Source: Copromyces sp. CBS 386.78
Lineage: Eukaryota > Ascomycota > Sordariomycetes > Sordariales > Sordariaceae
DNA length: 64,000 nucleotides
Assembly: GCA_030685235.1 (NCBI GenBank)
Contig: MU839194.1
Location: 62,001 to 126,000, forward strand
Direction of reading: 5' to 3'
Position 1 is the first letter of the stretch. The number at the start of each line of letters is the position of its first letter. The notes beneath the pieces were generated by a model, which was given only the letters and a program-made list of their open reading frames with translations, was not told the origin of the DNA and made no database searches. The translations under genes and the position numbers were made by a program. This document shows, piece after piece, positions 12,116 to 22,116 of this stretch.

Positions 12116-12491
12116 AAATCAAATCAAATCAAATCTGGGTTCTAATTTGATTTATTTGATAGTTTGGAGGTCAGATTTGATTTGTTTACATAGATATTTG
12201 ATTTGATTTAGTAGATTTGACCCGGAAAATTAATTTTCCGGTATATATTAAACTCCTGGAATAATAAAAATTACTATATTTACTATTAATTCTTATATAG
12301 AATAATACGCTCGATAGTAGAATATAATAGACGATGCCTTCACTAACCGATTACGAATTTCGTCTTATTAAATACCTTCTCCGCTTCTAAAGATATTGTG
12401 GGTATAGTTAATATATCGACTATTATATATACTAATTTAAGGAATCTACTTTATAATTTATATTTTAATTATTATAATATTAAATTAATAA

Positions 12492-13296
12492 AGAGAAAGT
12501 CTATTCGCACGGTTACGAATGTCTATTTGAACGGTAATCCACTTTTTCTCTCATATATATCCCTAACCCTCGCGCGGCTACAGATGTCACATGTATTCTT
12601 TCGAAAATTTCGCCCAGAAATCTGGGCATTACCATTCTTTCATATATAACATCAGACTGCAGTGCTTAGACTAGATACGCACCTGTTACGGCTGTTAGCG
12701 ATTGGCTATTAGCGACTATTACGGCTATTACGGCTATCATAGCTGTTACAACTGTTATGGCTATTACGGCTATTATAGCTATTAGCGATTGTTACGGCTA
12801 TTAGCGACTATTACGGCTGTTACGGCTATTACGGCTGTTAGCGACTATTACGGCTGTTATAGCTGTTAGCGACTATTACGGCTATTACGGCTATTACGGC
12901 TATTACGGCTATTAGCGATTATTATAGCTATTACGGCTATTACGGTTGTTACGACTATTAGCGATTGTTACAGCTGTCGGCGATTATTACTTATAGCTGT
13001 TAGCGATTGTTACGGCTATTAGCGATTATTACTTATAATTGTTAGCGATTGTTACGGTTATTAACGATTGTTACGGCTGTTAGCGATTGTCACAGTTGTT
13101 AGTAACTGTTACAACTGTTAACGATACGTGTGCTGTGTAGGGGGTATAATAGGTTATAATTTGGGAGTTTAGCGGTCGCGGTACGAGCGAGATTAGTACT
13201 GGCGGGGAGGGGATAGTAAGGTTAGGGATATATATAAGGAAAAAAGTAGATTACCATTCAAATAGACAATTGTGACCGTACGAATAGACTTTCTCT
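12492..13296. mobile_element. 805-bp inverted-repeat (foldback/MITE-like) element with tandem-repeat interior
   Basis: The terminal arms are about 85-90 bp. The left arm begins AGAGAAAGTCTATTCG and runs to about 12580. The right arm is its inverse, ending CGAATAGACTTTCTCT, from about 13215. The element is flanked on both sides by TAATAA (12486-12491 and 13297-13302), a candidate target-site duplication. It encodes nothing. The interior is a tandem array of 9-10-bp units. Confidence 0.8.
12668..13125. repeat. Degenerate tandem array of 9-10-bp TTACGGCTA / TTAGCGACTA units
   Basis: About 450 bp are made almost entirely of TTACGGCTA/G and TTAGCGACTA or TTAGCGATTG units in irregular order. Variants such as TTATAGCTA and TTACAACTG are explainable by transitions. 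The array lies wholly inside the inverted-repeat element. Confidence 0.9.
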
Positions 13297-14339
13297 TAAT
13301 AAAATACTTTAGCGGTAAGTTACTCTCTATAATATATATAGAAAGGTAGGCTTTTACCTCCCTAATTAATTAATTTTCATTATTATTAAATAAATTAAAG
13401 AAGTTATTTTTAAGTAAATACTCCTAATAACGTTCCTCTCTATCTATATAGTTTCGAACTGGGGATTAATACTAGCTAATATCGTTTAGACTATAGTATT
13501 AATTTACGAAGATCTATTTAAAAGTTTCGAAAAAATTAGCTCCCTTCGTTGTACTATAATATAAGTAGAGAATTCGCTTGCATTTAATAAGGTATAGAAG
13601 TATAGCGAGCTAGTAAGGCTAGTAGTCTTTTAATAATTCTTAATACTTCTACAACTTCGCTATCGCTAAATCTATACTATTACAAATAAAGGCTTCGCTA
13701 TTGTAATTAAAATCTATTTGTAGTGCTTCCTTTTGTACTAGTACGGGGCGAAGGATAGGTTAGCTTTGTGCGGGCTTTTTGAAATAAAGTATATTAATTT
13801 TATAATTATAAAACCGAACGGGTATATAATAGGCTTAATATAATTATCGTAGAGTAGAGCTAGCGATTTCGTTAGTTTGAAACTTAGTAAAATTAGCGAA
13901 AGATGTACGGTGGGGTAGGATATTAAAACTACCCGTAAAAAGTTCGATTTCGAAACGAGTATAGTAAGTTAATCGCTACTTTTTCAATTCCTCTATTAAT
14001 TTCTTAAGATTGAGAAGGATATTATTAAGGTTAAATTGCTTACCTTTAAATCGTTTCGTAAACTCTTTAAATTTAATAAATATAGAATCGACGGCGGTTA
14101 GTATAGCCTAATCGTTATTAGATAGTTTTATTAATTTTTTCTCCTTTAGCGAATTTTCGTTCAATAAATATTAATAATTTAATATTAGCTGTAAATGGAT
14201 AGCGTATTCGATTATATTATATTATAAATTTTAATAAATTATATTATTTTATACAAAATTGAGATTCTTTTTATTATTATCGATGTAGAGATTTTTAAAC
14301 TTTATAATTTATTCCGTAATTATATTACTAATAGTAAAT

Positions 14340-14880
14340 TTACGGAAGTTGGCGCGCTTTTAAGGGGATTTTCGAATAAAGATAACGAAGTTATAGAATT
14401 TATTTAACGCGTTTCGCTTCTTCTAATAATTTACAACATTACTACCTTCGTCGTTAAATTCTTCGTCAATTAATTTAAATATATTACCTTCGAAAAAGGC
14501 CTTCGTTATAACGTTAAAGATATAATTAAAATAATATACGCGACGGTTTATCGTATTTACTTTAATTACTAATTCGCCGCCGATATTAAATATATATTTA
14601 ACTATTTTATCGTTCAATTCCGTATTATCTAATTAAAATACTCCTAATTTGCAGCGGATTTAGTATATATTAATAATATCATTAATAATAGAAGCTAATA
14701 AATCTAATTGTTAATAATTATTTTAATATAGAGTAAATTAAATTAATTAATATTTTTACCGCTATAATAACCTTAAACGTAGGGTATTACTAATAAACGA
14801 ATTTTCGAAGCGTTAATTACGTTAGCGAAGTAGGTAATGATTATAAAAATTATATACCCATTCGGCGAAGTTTAGAAATT
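14340..14880 (-). pseudogene. hAT transposase remnant, RIP-mutated
   Basis: On the minus strand, interrupted frames keep the order and spacing of hAT transposase blocks. They are TSPNGY near 14871-14853, then a GVF-stop-LDNTELND block near 14650-14600, RRVYYFNYIFNVITKAFFEGN, and KKRNALNKFYNFVIFIRKSP near 14410-14345. These correspond to the family's conserved WTSPNG, LDNAxxND, RCxGHxLNLxAKAF and GPIGKLHNIVxxIRxSP regions. Most differences are His/Cys/Gln/Ala to Tyr/Ile/stop type, as RIP produces. It is non-functional. Confidence 0.8.
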
Positions 14881-16242
14881 AAAGGAGAAGTATATTTTAT
14901 ATAGCGTTATAGTAAATTCTTCTTTTACTTTAGCCTTCTCCTTTTCGAAGCGATCCTCTAACTATTTCCTTATTATTATCCTACTATTTAGAAAAATAGC
15001 GTTAGTAATAAACAGGTTTAATAATTGAATTAACTTATAGAATTATAAGTTTTCGACGATAGTAAATCCTATATTAAATAAAATAATAAAATCGACGAGC
15101 GTATCTTTAATACTATCGCCGGTAGCCTTCGCAATAACTTGAATCAATAATTTTATAAACGAAATATATATATTACTCCGCTACCGTTTTTCGTAATCTA
15201 TTTCAAATACTTCTTAAACTACCCTTTTCTTAAGTAGGAATATACAATAAACGACCTCTAAATAATTAAATACTAACGAAGTTACTCTTAAATCGAATAG
15301 GATATTATATTTACTATACAAAAACTATTTTGAATCGATTTTACAAGGGTCTTTATCCTTTAACTATAATAATTTTGTACTGTATTTATTAATTTACAAT
15401 TTATTTAGCCTCCTATTGTACGTTTACAATTATAAAATATATTTCCAACGTTCGTACTCGAAATACGGCTATTTTAACTACTATATACGAATAATATCGT
15501 TAGGGTCGATAGCATTTAGCTCGGCGATTCGTACTTTAAACAATTTTATTATAGGGCGACCGAACGGTTGGCAGGGCTGGGGGGACTTTAATATAATATT
15601 AGGCAAGGAAGACGGTAGGGTTATATTCGTATTAATTAGTATAGCGGTAATAGAATTCGTTTAGTTAAATTAAAAAATAGTAAATTAAAATATAATAGAT
15701 TAATAATTAGTACGTATTATTATTAGAGTTAATTTAATTAATAAAATAATTAATAATTTCGTTAATAGGGGAGGCGACGATTTAGAGGAGGCGGCGAATT
15801 GGGGGGGGTGGTACTAAAAAGGCATTAGAAATCTATATTAATAATATTAAAAATTATAGTAATATTTCGTTACCCGGTTGAAATACGATATTTTCTTCAT
15901 TAATACTCATTAATACTCCTACATTTATACCCGAGATTCTATAGCAAAAGTTATACTATACGTACCGGAGAAGTATATACGAGAAAAATATTATAGGTTA
16001 TTAACCAAATAAATCTAATAAATTAAATATAGTATTATATTTGCGTTAATTTGACTACTTTTTTACCTAGATTTAATTTGTTAACTAGAGGGTAGATTTG
16101 ATTTGATTTATTATTCCTTAATTTGTATAGACTACTATATATAGTAACCTAACCAAACAAGATCTATATAGGAACAAGTAGATTTACAAAGGCCCCGTAT
16201 AAAATCTTAACGTCGAAGTTAAATACAATAGCAGCCTCTATT

Positions 16243-16720
16243 CGTTAGGGCTCGAATCGCTTCCTAAACTAATAGCGTAGCCATTAATTAGGCGGGGTTA
16301 ATCGCAAAATACTATTAATTCGCAAAAAACAAAAGGGTATATAAAACCCCCACAAAATTACTAACAAAGTAATATCGCTCAATTTACATACATATACATT
16401 CTATATACTACCCCCTTATTTGAAGGGGTATTAAACTACGGTAGTTAAATTGCTATAACCTTATAACGTAGTTATAAAGTATACGAAACTATATAAGTAA
16501 ATTACTAGAATAATACAATATTCTAATATACAATTTATAATATTTAAGATTAGGTATATATATACGAAAAATATATTATATAAATAAGTTACTTCGATTT
16601 ACTAGTAAATAAGTATACGAGGGAAGTACTAAAATTTTTACGAATCGATAGTATTTTGCAATTAACCCCGCTTAACCAATAGCTACGCTATTAGTTTGGG
16701 AGGCGATTCGAGCCCTAACG
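16243..16720. mobile_element. 478-bp element with 80-bp inverted repeats
   Basis: Arms 16243-16322 and 16641-16720 are inverted copies, starting CGTTAGGGCTCGAATCGC. I count nine differences over 80 bp, all transitions. The interior is AT-rich and non-coding, with a TATATAAAA box-like string near 16340. Confidence 0.85.
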
Positions 16721-17180
16721 AGTACACAATATTATTCGCGTTATCTCTACTTTCCGCCTCAGCGACTTCATCGGCTAAGGCCGTAAGATAGGCTATTACG
16801 GCCTTACCTCCGCCGTTCTTTCCTCCGCCTACGACGACCGAGGGAACCGCAATAGTAGGAAATATTTCCAAGTGAGAAAGTATTAGCTTATTAGCGCCTT
16901 AGTAGGTAGGTTACCGCCCGTAGTATATTTTGTAGTTAAGAAGGTTAAAGGGGCTATAGTAAGCTAGCGAGCAAATAGAGGTGAGGTAGGAGTTAACGGA
17001 GTAGAAGGTAGAGATAGGAATAAGGACGGGAGTTGGGGCGGGACAAGGAGCGGGATAGAGACTGGGATAGGATGAGCAGACGAGGATTGAGGCGAATATA
17101 TTATAGTTAATTTGAGTAAAATAGGCTCGAGGATAGAGGGTTGGTACGAGTAGATATTGTACGGGCTAGCGTTAGTAATA

Positions 17181-17782
17181 CTCGTTAGGTCTTCAAAATC
17201 GACCGTCTAATTAGCGGCGGGGCTACTAGTCAAGACTAGCAATTCGTACACGACTAGCAATTCGTACCTAAGAAATAGGGTACCCTCTCTACCCGCAAAT
17301 TTAATAGCAAATCAATATACATCCATTCAACTACATATTTTTTTAATTACAACAAAGTAATTTTAACCTAATTCCCCGCACTACTATGTCCGCGCCCGAC
17401 GATAAGGCTATTTATAGTAATAATAACAACAATAGAAAGGAGGAGGAGGAGGAGGAAGGATATAAAAATTCTAATTATAAAGAGGTTAAAGTTGTAAGGT
17501 AGTATATATTAATATTACTAGTGTAAGTACTGGTGCAAAATAACGATATTTAACTTTTACGTACATATACTAGTCGTATTAGCGATATTATATACGACTA
17601 AAAAAAACGGATATATTACTAAAAAAAATTATTAGCTCTAAGTAAGCGACTTTCATTTGCTAGCAAAATAGCGGGTGGGGGATATACCCCGCTCAATACG
17701 AATTACTAATCGTATACGAATTACTAGTCCTAACTAATAGCCCCGCCGCTAGTTAGACGGTCAATTTTAAAGACCTAACGAG
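17181..17782. mobile_element. 602-bp TIR element with TA flanks, RIP-mutated
   Basis: Arms 17181-17264 and 17699-17782 are 84-bp inverted copies starting CTCGTTAGGTCTTCAAAA. Their roughly dozen differences are all transitions. TA occurs immediately outside both ends (17179-17180 and 17783-17784), as expected for a TA-targeting transposon. A short open stretch, MSAPDDKAIYSNNNNNRKEE, at about 17386 may be an eroded 5' coding remnant. The ends match the unmutated repeats at 19006-19522. Confidence 0.85.
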
Positions 17783-18013
17783 TACCCCTTTCTTTTGTGC
17801 CTTGAGATACTTAGTCTAAAGGCCTATTCATTTGCACGTTAGTACGTTCCTAGGTCAAGATTTTGTATGTAGGACGTACTACCGCACTACTGCGATTTTT
17901 CGTATTCGGCTCAAAAACCTTATTTTTCATACATACCCTACAACCACCTGCAACTACCTATACTTACTCCAAATCCTCGATCTGACCAATCAGAAGGCCA
18001 GAATCTTCGAAAT

Positions 18014-18082
18014 CCTTAACCGTAGTTCTTAACGTACTACGTCTCAAAATCGAGCCGTAGTACGTTAAGGGCTACGGTTAAG
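18014..18082. repeat. Hairpin at the edge of the AT-rich island
   Basis: Arms of about 27 bp (18014-18041 and 18056-18082) around a 14-base spacer are inverted copies. The key words are CCTTAACCGTAG and CGTACTACG / CGTAGTACG and CTACGGTTAAG. The hairpin sits at the boundary with normal-composition DNA. Confidence 0.8.
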
Positions 18083-18129
18083 CACAACTATAAAGCTCAA
18101 CCCCTTGTAAATATAGGGGATGGCCGTCG

Positions 18130-18330
18130 CAAAGACTATGAAAAGGATAGCGACGATAAGAAGGATAGTAACGATGAGAAGGATAGTAATAATAAGAAGA
18201 TTAGTGGTAAGATAAGAAGGATGGCGACGATAATGAAGGATGGTGGTGATGATATGGTGGTGATGATGAAAAGGATGGTGGTGATGATGAAAAGGATGAT
18301 GGTGATGATGAAAAGGATGAAAGAGAAAGA
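18130..18330. repeat. GA-rich imperfect minisatellite (AAGGATRGYGAYGA units)
   Basis: Irregular repeats of GAAAAGGATGGTGGTGATGAT-like units start just outside the island. The leftward copies look transition-damaged (AGGATAGTAATAATAAG) and the rightward copies look intact. The reading frames here are artefacts of the repeat. Confidence 0.85.
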
Positions 18331-19005
18331 AAGAAGAAAGATGGAAAGGAAGCCCCCGATTCTAATGTTAAGCACCTCTTTCCATCTTGCAGCCAAAGTC
18401 TTGGCCTACCTTAACGCTGCCTTAATGTTGCAGGATTGCAGCTGCGGACCCTGCACGTTAACACGTTTATTTCCTAAAATCCCTAACGCGGACCCGAACA
18501 CGTCTTAAGATGCATTACCATCCCTTGTCAAAGCCTCGTTCTTGCCATTGACTCTTTCTACTGTCTGATATCGAGCCAAACCTGTCCAACCAACCACCAT
18601 CGATGTGTCGGACATGTTGCGCTGTAGAGATGCTGAAGCGAAGGAAGAAAGAACCAAGGAATGTGGTGGGCCGGTGGCTGTGGTAACAAAGATGTAGACG
18701 GGCGGGATGTCACTGCAGTCGACACTGAGCTGTCAGCTGGTAGACTGTGATGGCGAGGCGTCAATCACTCAATCCAAAAGGGTAAGCACTAACAGATGCC
18801 GCTTCATTTGGGAGTGAATCTGATAGTATCTACACAGATGCTGGCTCCTGGGGTAAGGGGCGTGTAAGAAGAGGGTGCGGGCCAGGGTATTTGATGCTCC
18901 CCTTCCTGACTGGATCAAGTTCCTTTGAATGGGTGTGCAGGTGTGTGGTGACCGGTCCACCGGAGTGTGAAGGGAAGTTGGGTGTAGTTAAGTGAAAAAC
19001 GGTTA
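18331..19005. other. Non-coding stretch left of the hairpin array
   Basis: Normal composition. At 18891-18909 a 19-bp word (TTGATGCTCCCCTTCCTGA) occurs in the opposite orientation to the spacer of the 139-bp array downstream. No gene is seen. Confidence 0.5.
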
Positions 19006-19522
19006 CTCGTCAGGTCTTCAAAATGGACCATCTGACTAGCGGCGATCCCTGACTACTTAGTGGCCCCACTGGTAGTCAGACGGTCCGTTTTGAAGACCTG
19101 ACGAGTAACCGTTTCTTCTTTTCTACATTCTGGATCAGGAAGGGGAGCATCAAGTAAACGGACCGTCTGACTAGCGGCGATCCCTAACTACTTAGTAGCC
19201 CCGCTGCTAGGTAGTCAGACGGTCCGTTTTGAAAACCTGACGAGTAACCGTTTCTTCTTTTCTACATTCTGGATCAGGAAGGGGAGTATCAAGTAAACGG
19301 ACCGTCTGACTAGCGGCGATCCCTAACTACTTAGTAGCCCCGCTGCTAGGTAGTCAGACGGTCCGTTTTGAAAACCTGACGAGTAACCGTTTCTTCTTTT
19401 CTGCATTCTGGGTTAGGAAGGGGAGCATTAAGTAAACGGACCGTCTGACTAGCGGCGATCCCTGACTACTTAGTGGCCCCGCCGCTAGTCAGACGGTCCC
19501 TCCGTTTTGAAGACCTGACGAG
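19006..19522. repeat. Four tandem 139-bp units built on a 100-bp TIR element
   Basis: The first unit (19006-19105) is a compact TA-flanked inverted-repeat element, CTCGTCAGGTCTTCAAAA at one end and TTTTGAAGACCTGACGAG at the other. Three more copies follow. Equivalent GGTCC words fall at 19082, 19221, 19360 and 19495, spaced 139, 139 and 135 bp. A spacer ending GGATCAGGAAGGGGAGCATC separates them. Later copies lack the left TIR end, starting at ACGGACCGTCTGACTAGCGG. There is little sign of RIP. Confidence 0.9.
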
Positions 19523-20313
19523 TAATGGGGATGTAATGCCATGGTGGTTTGATTGCATGGCTAGAAAAAGTGATGTAGAGGATACCTAAGAATCCCTGCA
19601 ATAGTTGACAGCCGAAGTAATTACAGCCCCAGAAAGCAGAAACTGCCTTTTGTACCCCACCGCACCTGACATCCAAATTGCATGCATCTGAAGAGGCAGC
19701 CATGACAAAATTCTTGAGACCTTTGGTCGCATTCTTGACGGGCGATCAGGGCCAGTTGGGTCTCAACAATACTGTCAGGGACGAGGTTGCAATCGACGGG
19801 CATGCTGGTGCTCCATAGTACCTACGCATGTCCCCGACTTTACTTGTAGGTCCGTATGTAGGGCTGAAGAAAAGGGGATCGACCCTGTAACCATAGAAGG
19901 TGTAGAATGTTTCCGTTACCCTGTGCCATCCAATCCGGATGCGAGCCGATGCGACGGGAGTTCAAGTCAAGCTTCCCACCGAGACACAAAGCTCTTTGAC
20001 ACATCCTGTTGGAAGTCCGTGCCCTGGGCCGCCCATTCACTGGGCCTTGCCCATTCACTGGCACACGCCTTCCAGGTATTTAGGCCGCCCTGGTTTCCGT
20101 TTCTCCTCTTCCGTTAGACAACTCCAGAATCAAGCCCTTTTCGTTGTCGCCTTTTCCAGCCTCCAACACATCCTCATCCCATCGACCAATGAAAACGGCG
20201 GGGGATGTCAGGTCCCGTCTGTTGTAAAGTTGATGGACATGGGAGGTTGGCACAAGAGCATCCGCCGTCCATTCTCTCATTCAAACACCTTGTCGTTTTA
20301 CTTGGCATGGTGC
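19523..20313. other. Non-coding stretch between repeat elements
   Basis: Ordinary composition with only short overlapping reading frames. I see nothing I can support as a gene. Confidence 0.45.
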
Positions 20314-20548
20314 GCGTTGCACACACACACGATATTTGACATTTTGGACCTTCGAAACGAAACGAACCAGACTTTATCGGCTCGCATCCCTACTAAATAA
20401 GGAGATACAAAAAAACCGATTATAGATTTGAAATCAGCGTAACTAAATTATTAGTCTAGCAATTCTCATTATTATAACTCGAATTTATTGATTTTCCTCT
20501 TTCGTTTCGAAGGTCCAAAATGTCGAGTGTCGTGTGTATGTGCAACGC
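20314..20548. mobile_element. 235-bp TIR element (MITE-like)
   Basis: Arms 20314-20370 and about 20506-20548 are inverted copies. Shared words are GCGTTGCACACACA, GACATTTTGGACCTTCGAAA and the inverse TTTCGAAGGTCCAAAATGTC. The roughly 135-bp interior is AT-rich and non-coding. Confidence 0.8.
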
Positions 20549-21396
20549 CGAGTGGTGGTGTTGTTGCGCGGCTCCAGGAGTCTTGGCCTGCTGGCGCTGT
20601 GAGTTGTTGTTACTGCCTGAACCAGGGCAGGAACGCAATGTCTGGAAATGTAACGGTAAATACATCCAATGGGAAGCTGAGCAGAATGTGACGGTGGCCG
20701 GCAGGCAGGGCGACGGTAAGAATACCTACAAGGGGTGGTAATGTACCTATATTACGACATTGAGACTCGGGGTTACAAGGTTTTGCTCAACTGCATAGGT
20801 ACCTTAACGCTGGCATACATGTCTTTTTGCACCTTTAACCCCCGAATACGGTATGTTACAGCAACGATCCTACCCTTACCCCTGTGCCTGCGTGTATAAG
20901 CCCCTCGTCCAAGGGGAAGGGAATCAAAAGGTAATCAACCTATCATATCCGGTAAAGATAGGACGATGTTCTGCTTGCAAGACGAACTCCGGGTTGTTGT
21001 GCACACTATAAACCAATGTCAACCTGTGACATTTTAATCCATTTCCGTCTTTCTACACAGAACAACCTTAAGAGGATATAACCAAAACTTCAGATATCGG
21101 CATATACATTGGCCTAGAAGAAGCCGAAAGTCACAAATCGCTTGCACCACTGCGCTATATCCAACGTGAACCCCCTTGCCGTCACCCCGTCGAAAGCGAA
21201 AGAAGACAGCTAGAGTTGGCGCTGTCCGTAACAAGGAGCAGAGACATCACAGCGACCAGACATCGCAAATGTAGGTTCGCTTCATACTCATTCAAAAAGA
21301 CCATCAATGTGTTTCGTTGTTTTCGTCTACTGACACCGACCTCAGTCTTTCAGTTCCTCCGACCCGATCCCATCCCCATCTGGAACTTTGACTAAA
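20549..21396. other. Region upstream of the SesA-type gene
   Basis: No gene is recognised. It should contain the promoter of the gene starting at 21397. Confidence 0.45.
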
Positions 21397-22116
21397 ATGT
21401 CTGGCCTCGAGATCCTGGGGGCCATTTCCAGCGTTATAGCGATCCTCGAAGCCGGCGCCCGTGTCATTGGAGCTTGCCAAGACGCCAACGGTATACCATC
21501 CTCTATGAGGGATGCCCATGCTCGGCTGCCACTGGTCATCGAAACCCTCAGGCTGGTCGACAACGATGTACGCTCCAGTCGTGGATCAGATACAAACCGC
21601 GGTATGGAGAAGGTTCTCAAAGCATGCGAGAAGAAGGCCATCTCTCTGGAAAGGATATTTCGGGCGTGTATACCACCGGGCGCTCCAAGGTCGTCACTTT
21701 GCAGGCGCATCGTTACAGCCATCCGCATGACTCTCCGGGTCGGTAAAACCAGGAAGATTGAATACCTGATGAAGGGCATCCTGGAAGATATACAGTTGCT
21801 CGCCGACAACCACGCACTCAGCGATTCCACGCGACACCAGATAAGACAATCGACGGAATCCATGATACAAGGGGATTGGCGCCGAGCTTTGCCCTCTCCC
21901 CTTGTCTCCAAGTCAACGGTTGTTGTCCCGTCCACGTATGGCCATGCGCCACAACACCAGCCTTCGGGACACCACAACCATCACCAGGGGACCGGGACGC
22001 AGTACATCCATGTCCACGGCGGCGGAATCCTGAACATTAATAGTGGCCAGAGTCCGTACATTGTCGGGACCATAGCTGGAGGTCGCTTCCCGTTCCCAAC
22101 CGCTGCGAATCTTTGA
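21397..22116 (+). CDS. Stand-alone SesA-type protein with amyloid-motif-like C-terminus
   Basis: This is a single-exon gene of 239 residues. Residues 1-150 match the fungal NACHT/STAND-receptor N-terminal type called SesA. It opens MSGLEILGAISSVIAILEAG and continues with the RLPLVIETLRLVD block and helices with paired basic residues. In that family the domain is an effector or adaptor attached to NLR-like receptors. A His/Pro/Gln linker (165-197) leads to a C-terminal Gly/Asn-rich tail (198-233) containing GTGTQYIHVHGGG and INSGQSPYIVGTIAGG, which resembles the sigma-class amyloid-signalling motifs. Family assignment of the N-terminus is fairly secure. The amyloid reading is inference. No cognate receptor gene is adjacent. 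The ATG at 21397 is preferred because upstream in-frame sequence starts only with TTG. Confidence 0.75.
   Translation: MSGLEILGAISSVIAILEAGARVIGACQDANGIPSSMRDAHARLPLVIETLRLVDNDVRSSRGSDTNRGMEKVLKACEKKAISLERIFRACIPPGAPRSSLCRRIVTAIRMTLRVGKTRKIEYLMKGILEDIQLLADNHALSDSTRHQIRQSTESMIQGDWRRALPSPLVSKSTVVVPSTYGHAPQHQPSGHHNHHQGTGTQYIHVHGGGILNINSGQSPYIVGTIAGGRFPFPTAANL

Larger units (their letters stand above)
12116..16125 (-). mobile_element. RIP-mutated hAT-type DNA transposon (boundaries approximate)
   Basis: The left end carries repeated AAATCAAATC words (12119-12138, with relatives up to 12215). The right end carries the inverted form GATTTGATTTGATTTA (about 16095-16112), so the pair resembles terminal/subterminal inverted repeats. 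Between them, on the minus strand, is a decayed hAT transposase (separate entry). I could not match an 8-bp target duplication at the proposed ends, so the limits are provisional. A smaller inverted-repeat element is inserted within it at 12492-13296. Confidence 0.65.
12116..18090. repeat. AT-rich island mutated by RIP
   Basis: Composition changes sharply at about 12116 and returns to normal near 18090. The block is dominated by TA, AAT and TTA words. CpA and TpG are scarce, yet CpG persists (TTCG, ACGA, GCG occur throughout). That is the expected result of C-to-T changes in a CpA context. Within inverted-repeat pairs, the arms differ only by C/T or G/A transitions. No intact gene is present. 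Fungal RIP islands are usually H3K9-methylated and silent, but that is not visible here. Confidence 0.92.

Noticed and set aside
12116..18090. AT-rich block considered as a centromere core because the CENP-C gene is nearby
   Set aside because: At 6 kb it is far smaller than centromeres of related fungi, it is explained by identifiable transposons with RIP, and proximity to the CENP-C gene carries no functional meaning.
18136..18396. Hydrophobic minus-strand frame resembling repeated membrane segments (FIITIILFIITTILF)
   Set aside because: It is only the translation of the GA-rich minisatellite. No start context, promoter or conserved domain.
19006..19522. 139-bp repeats considered as a CRISPR array or rDNA spacer
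   Set aside because: Units are TIR-derived hairpins with identical spacers. There is no rRNA-like sequence nearby.
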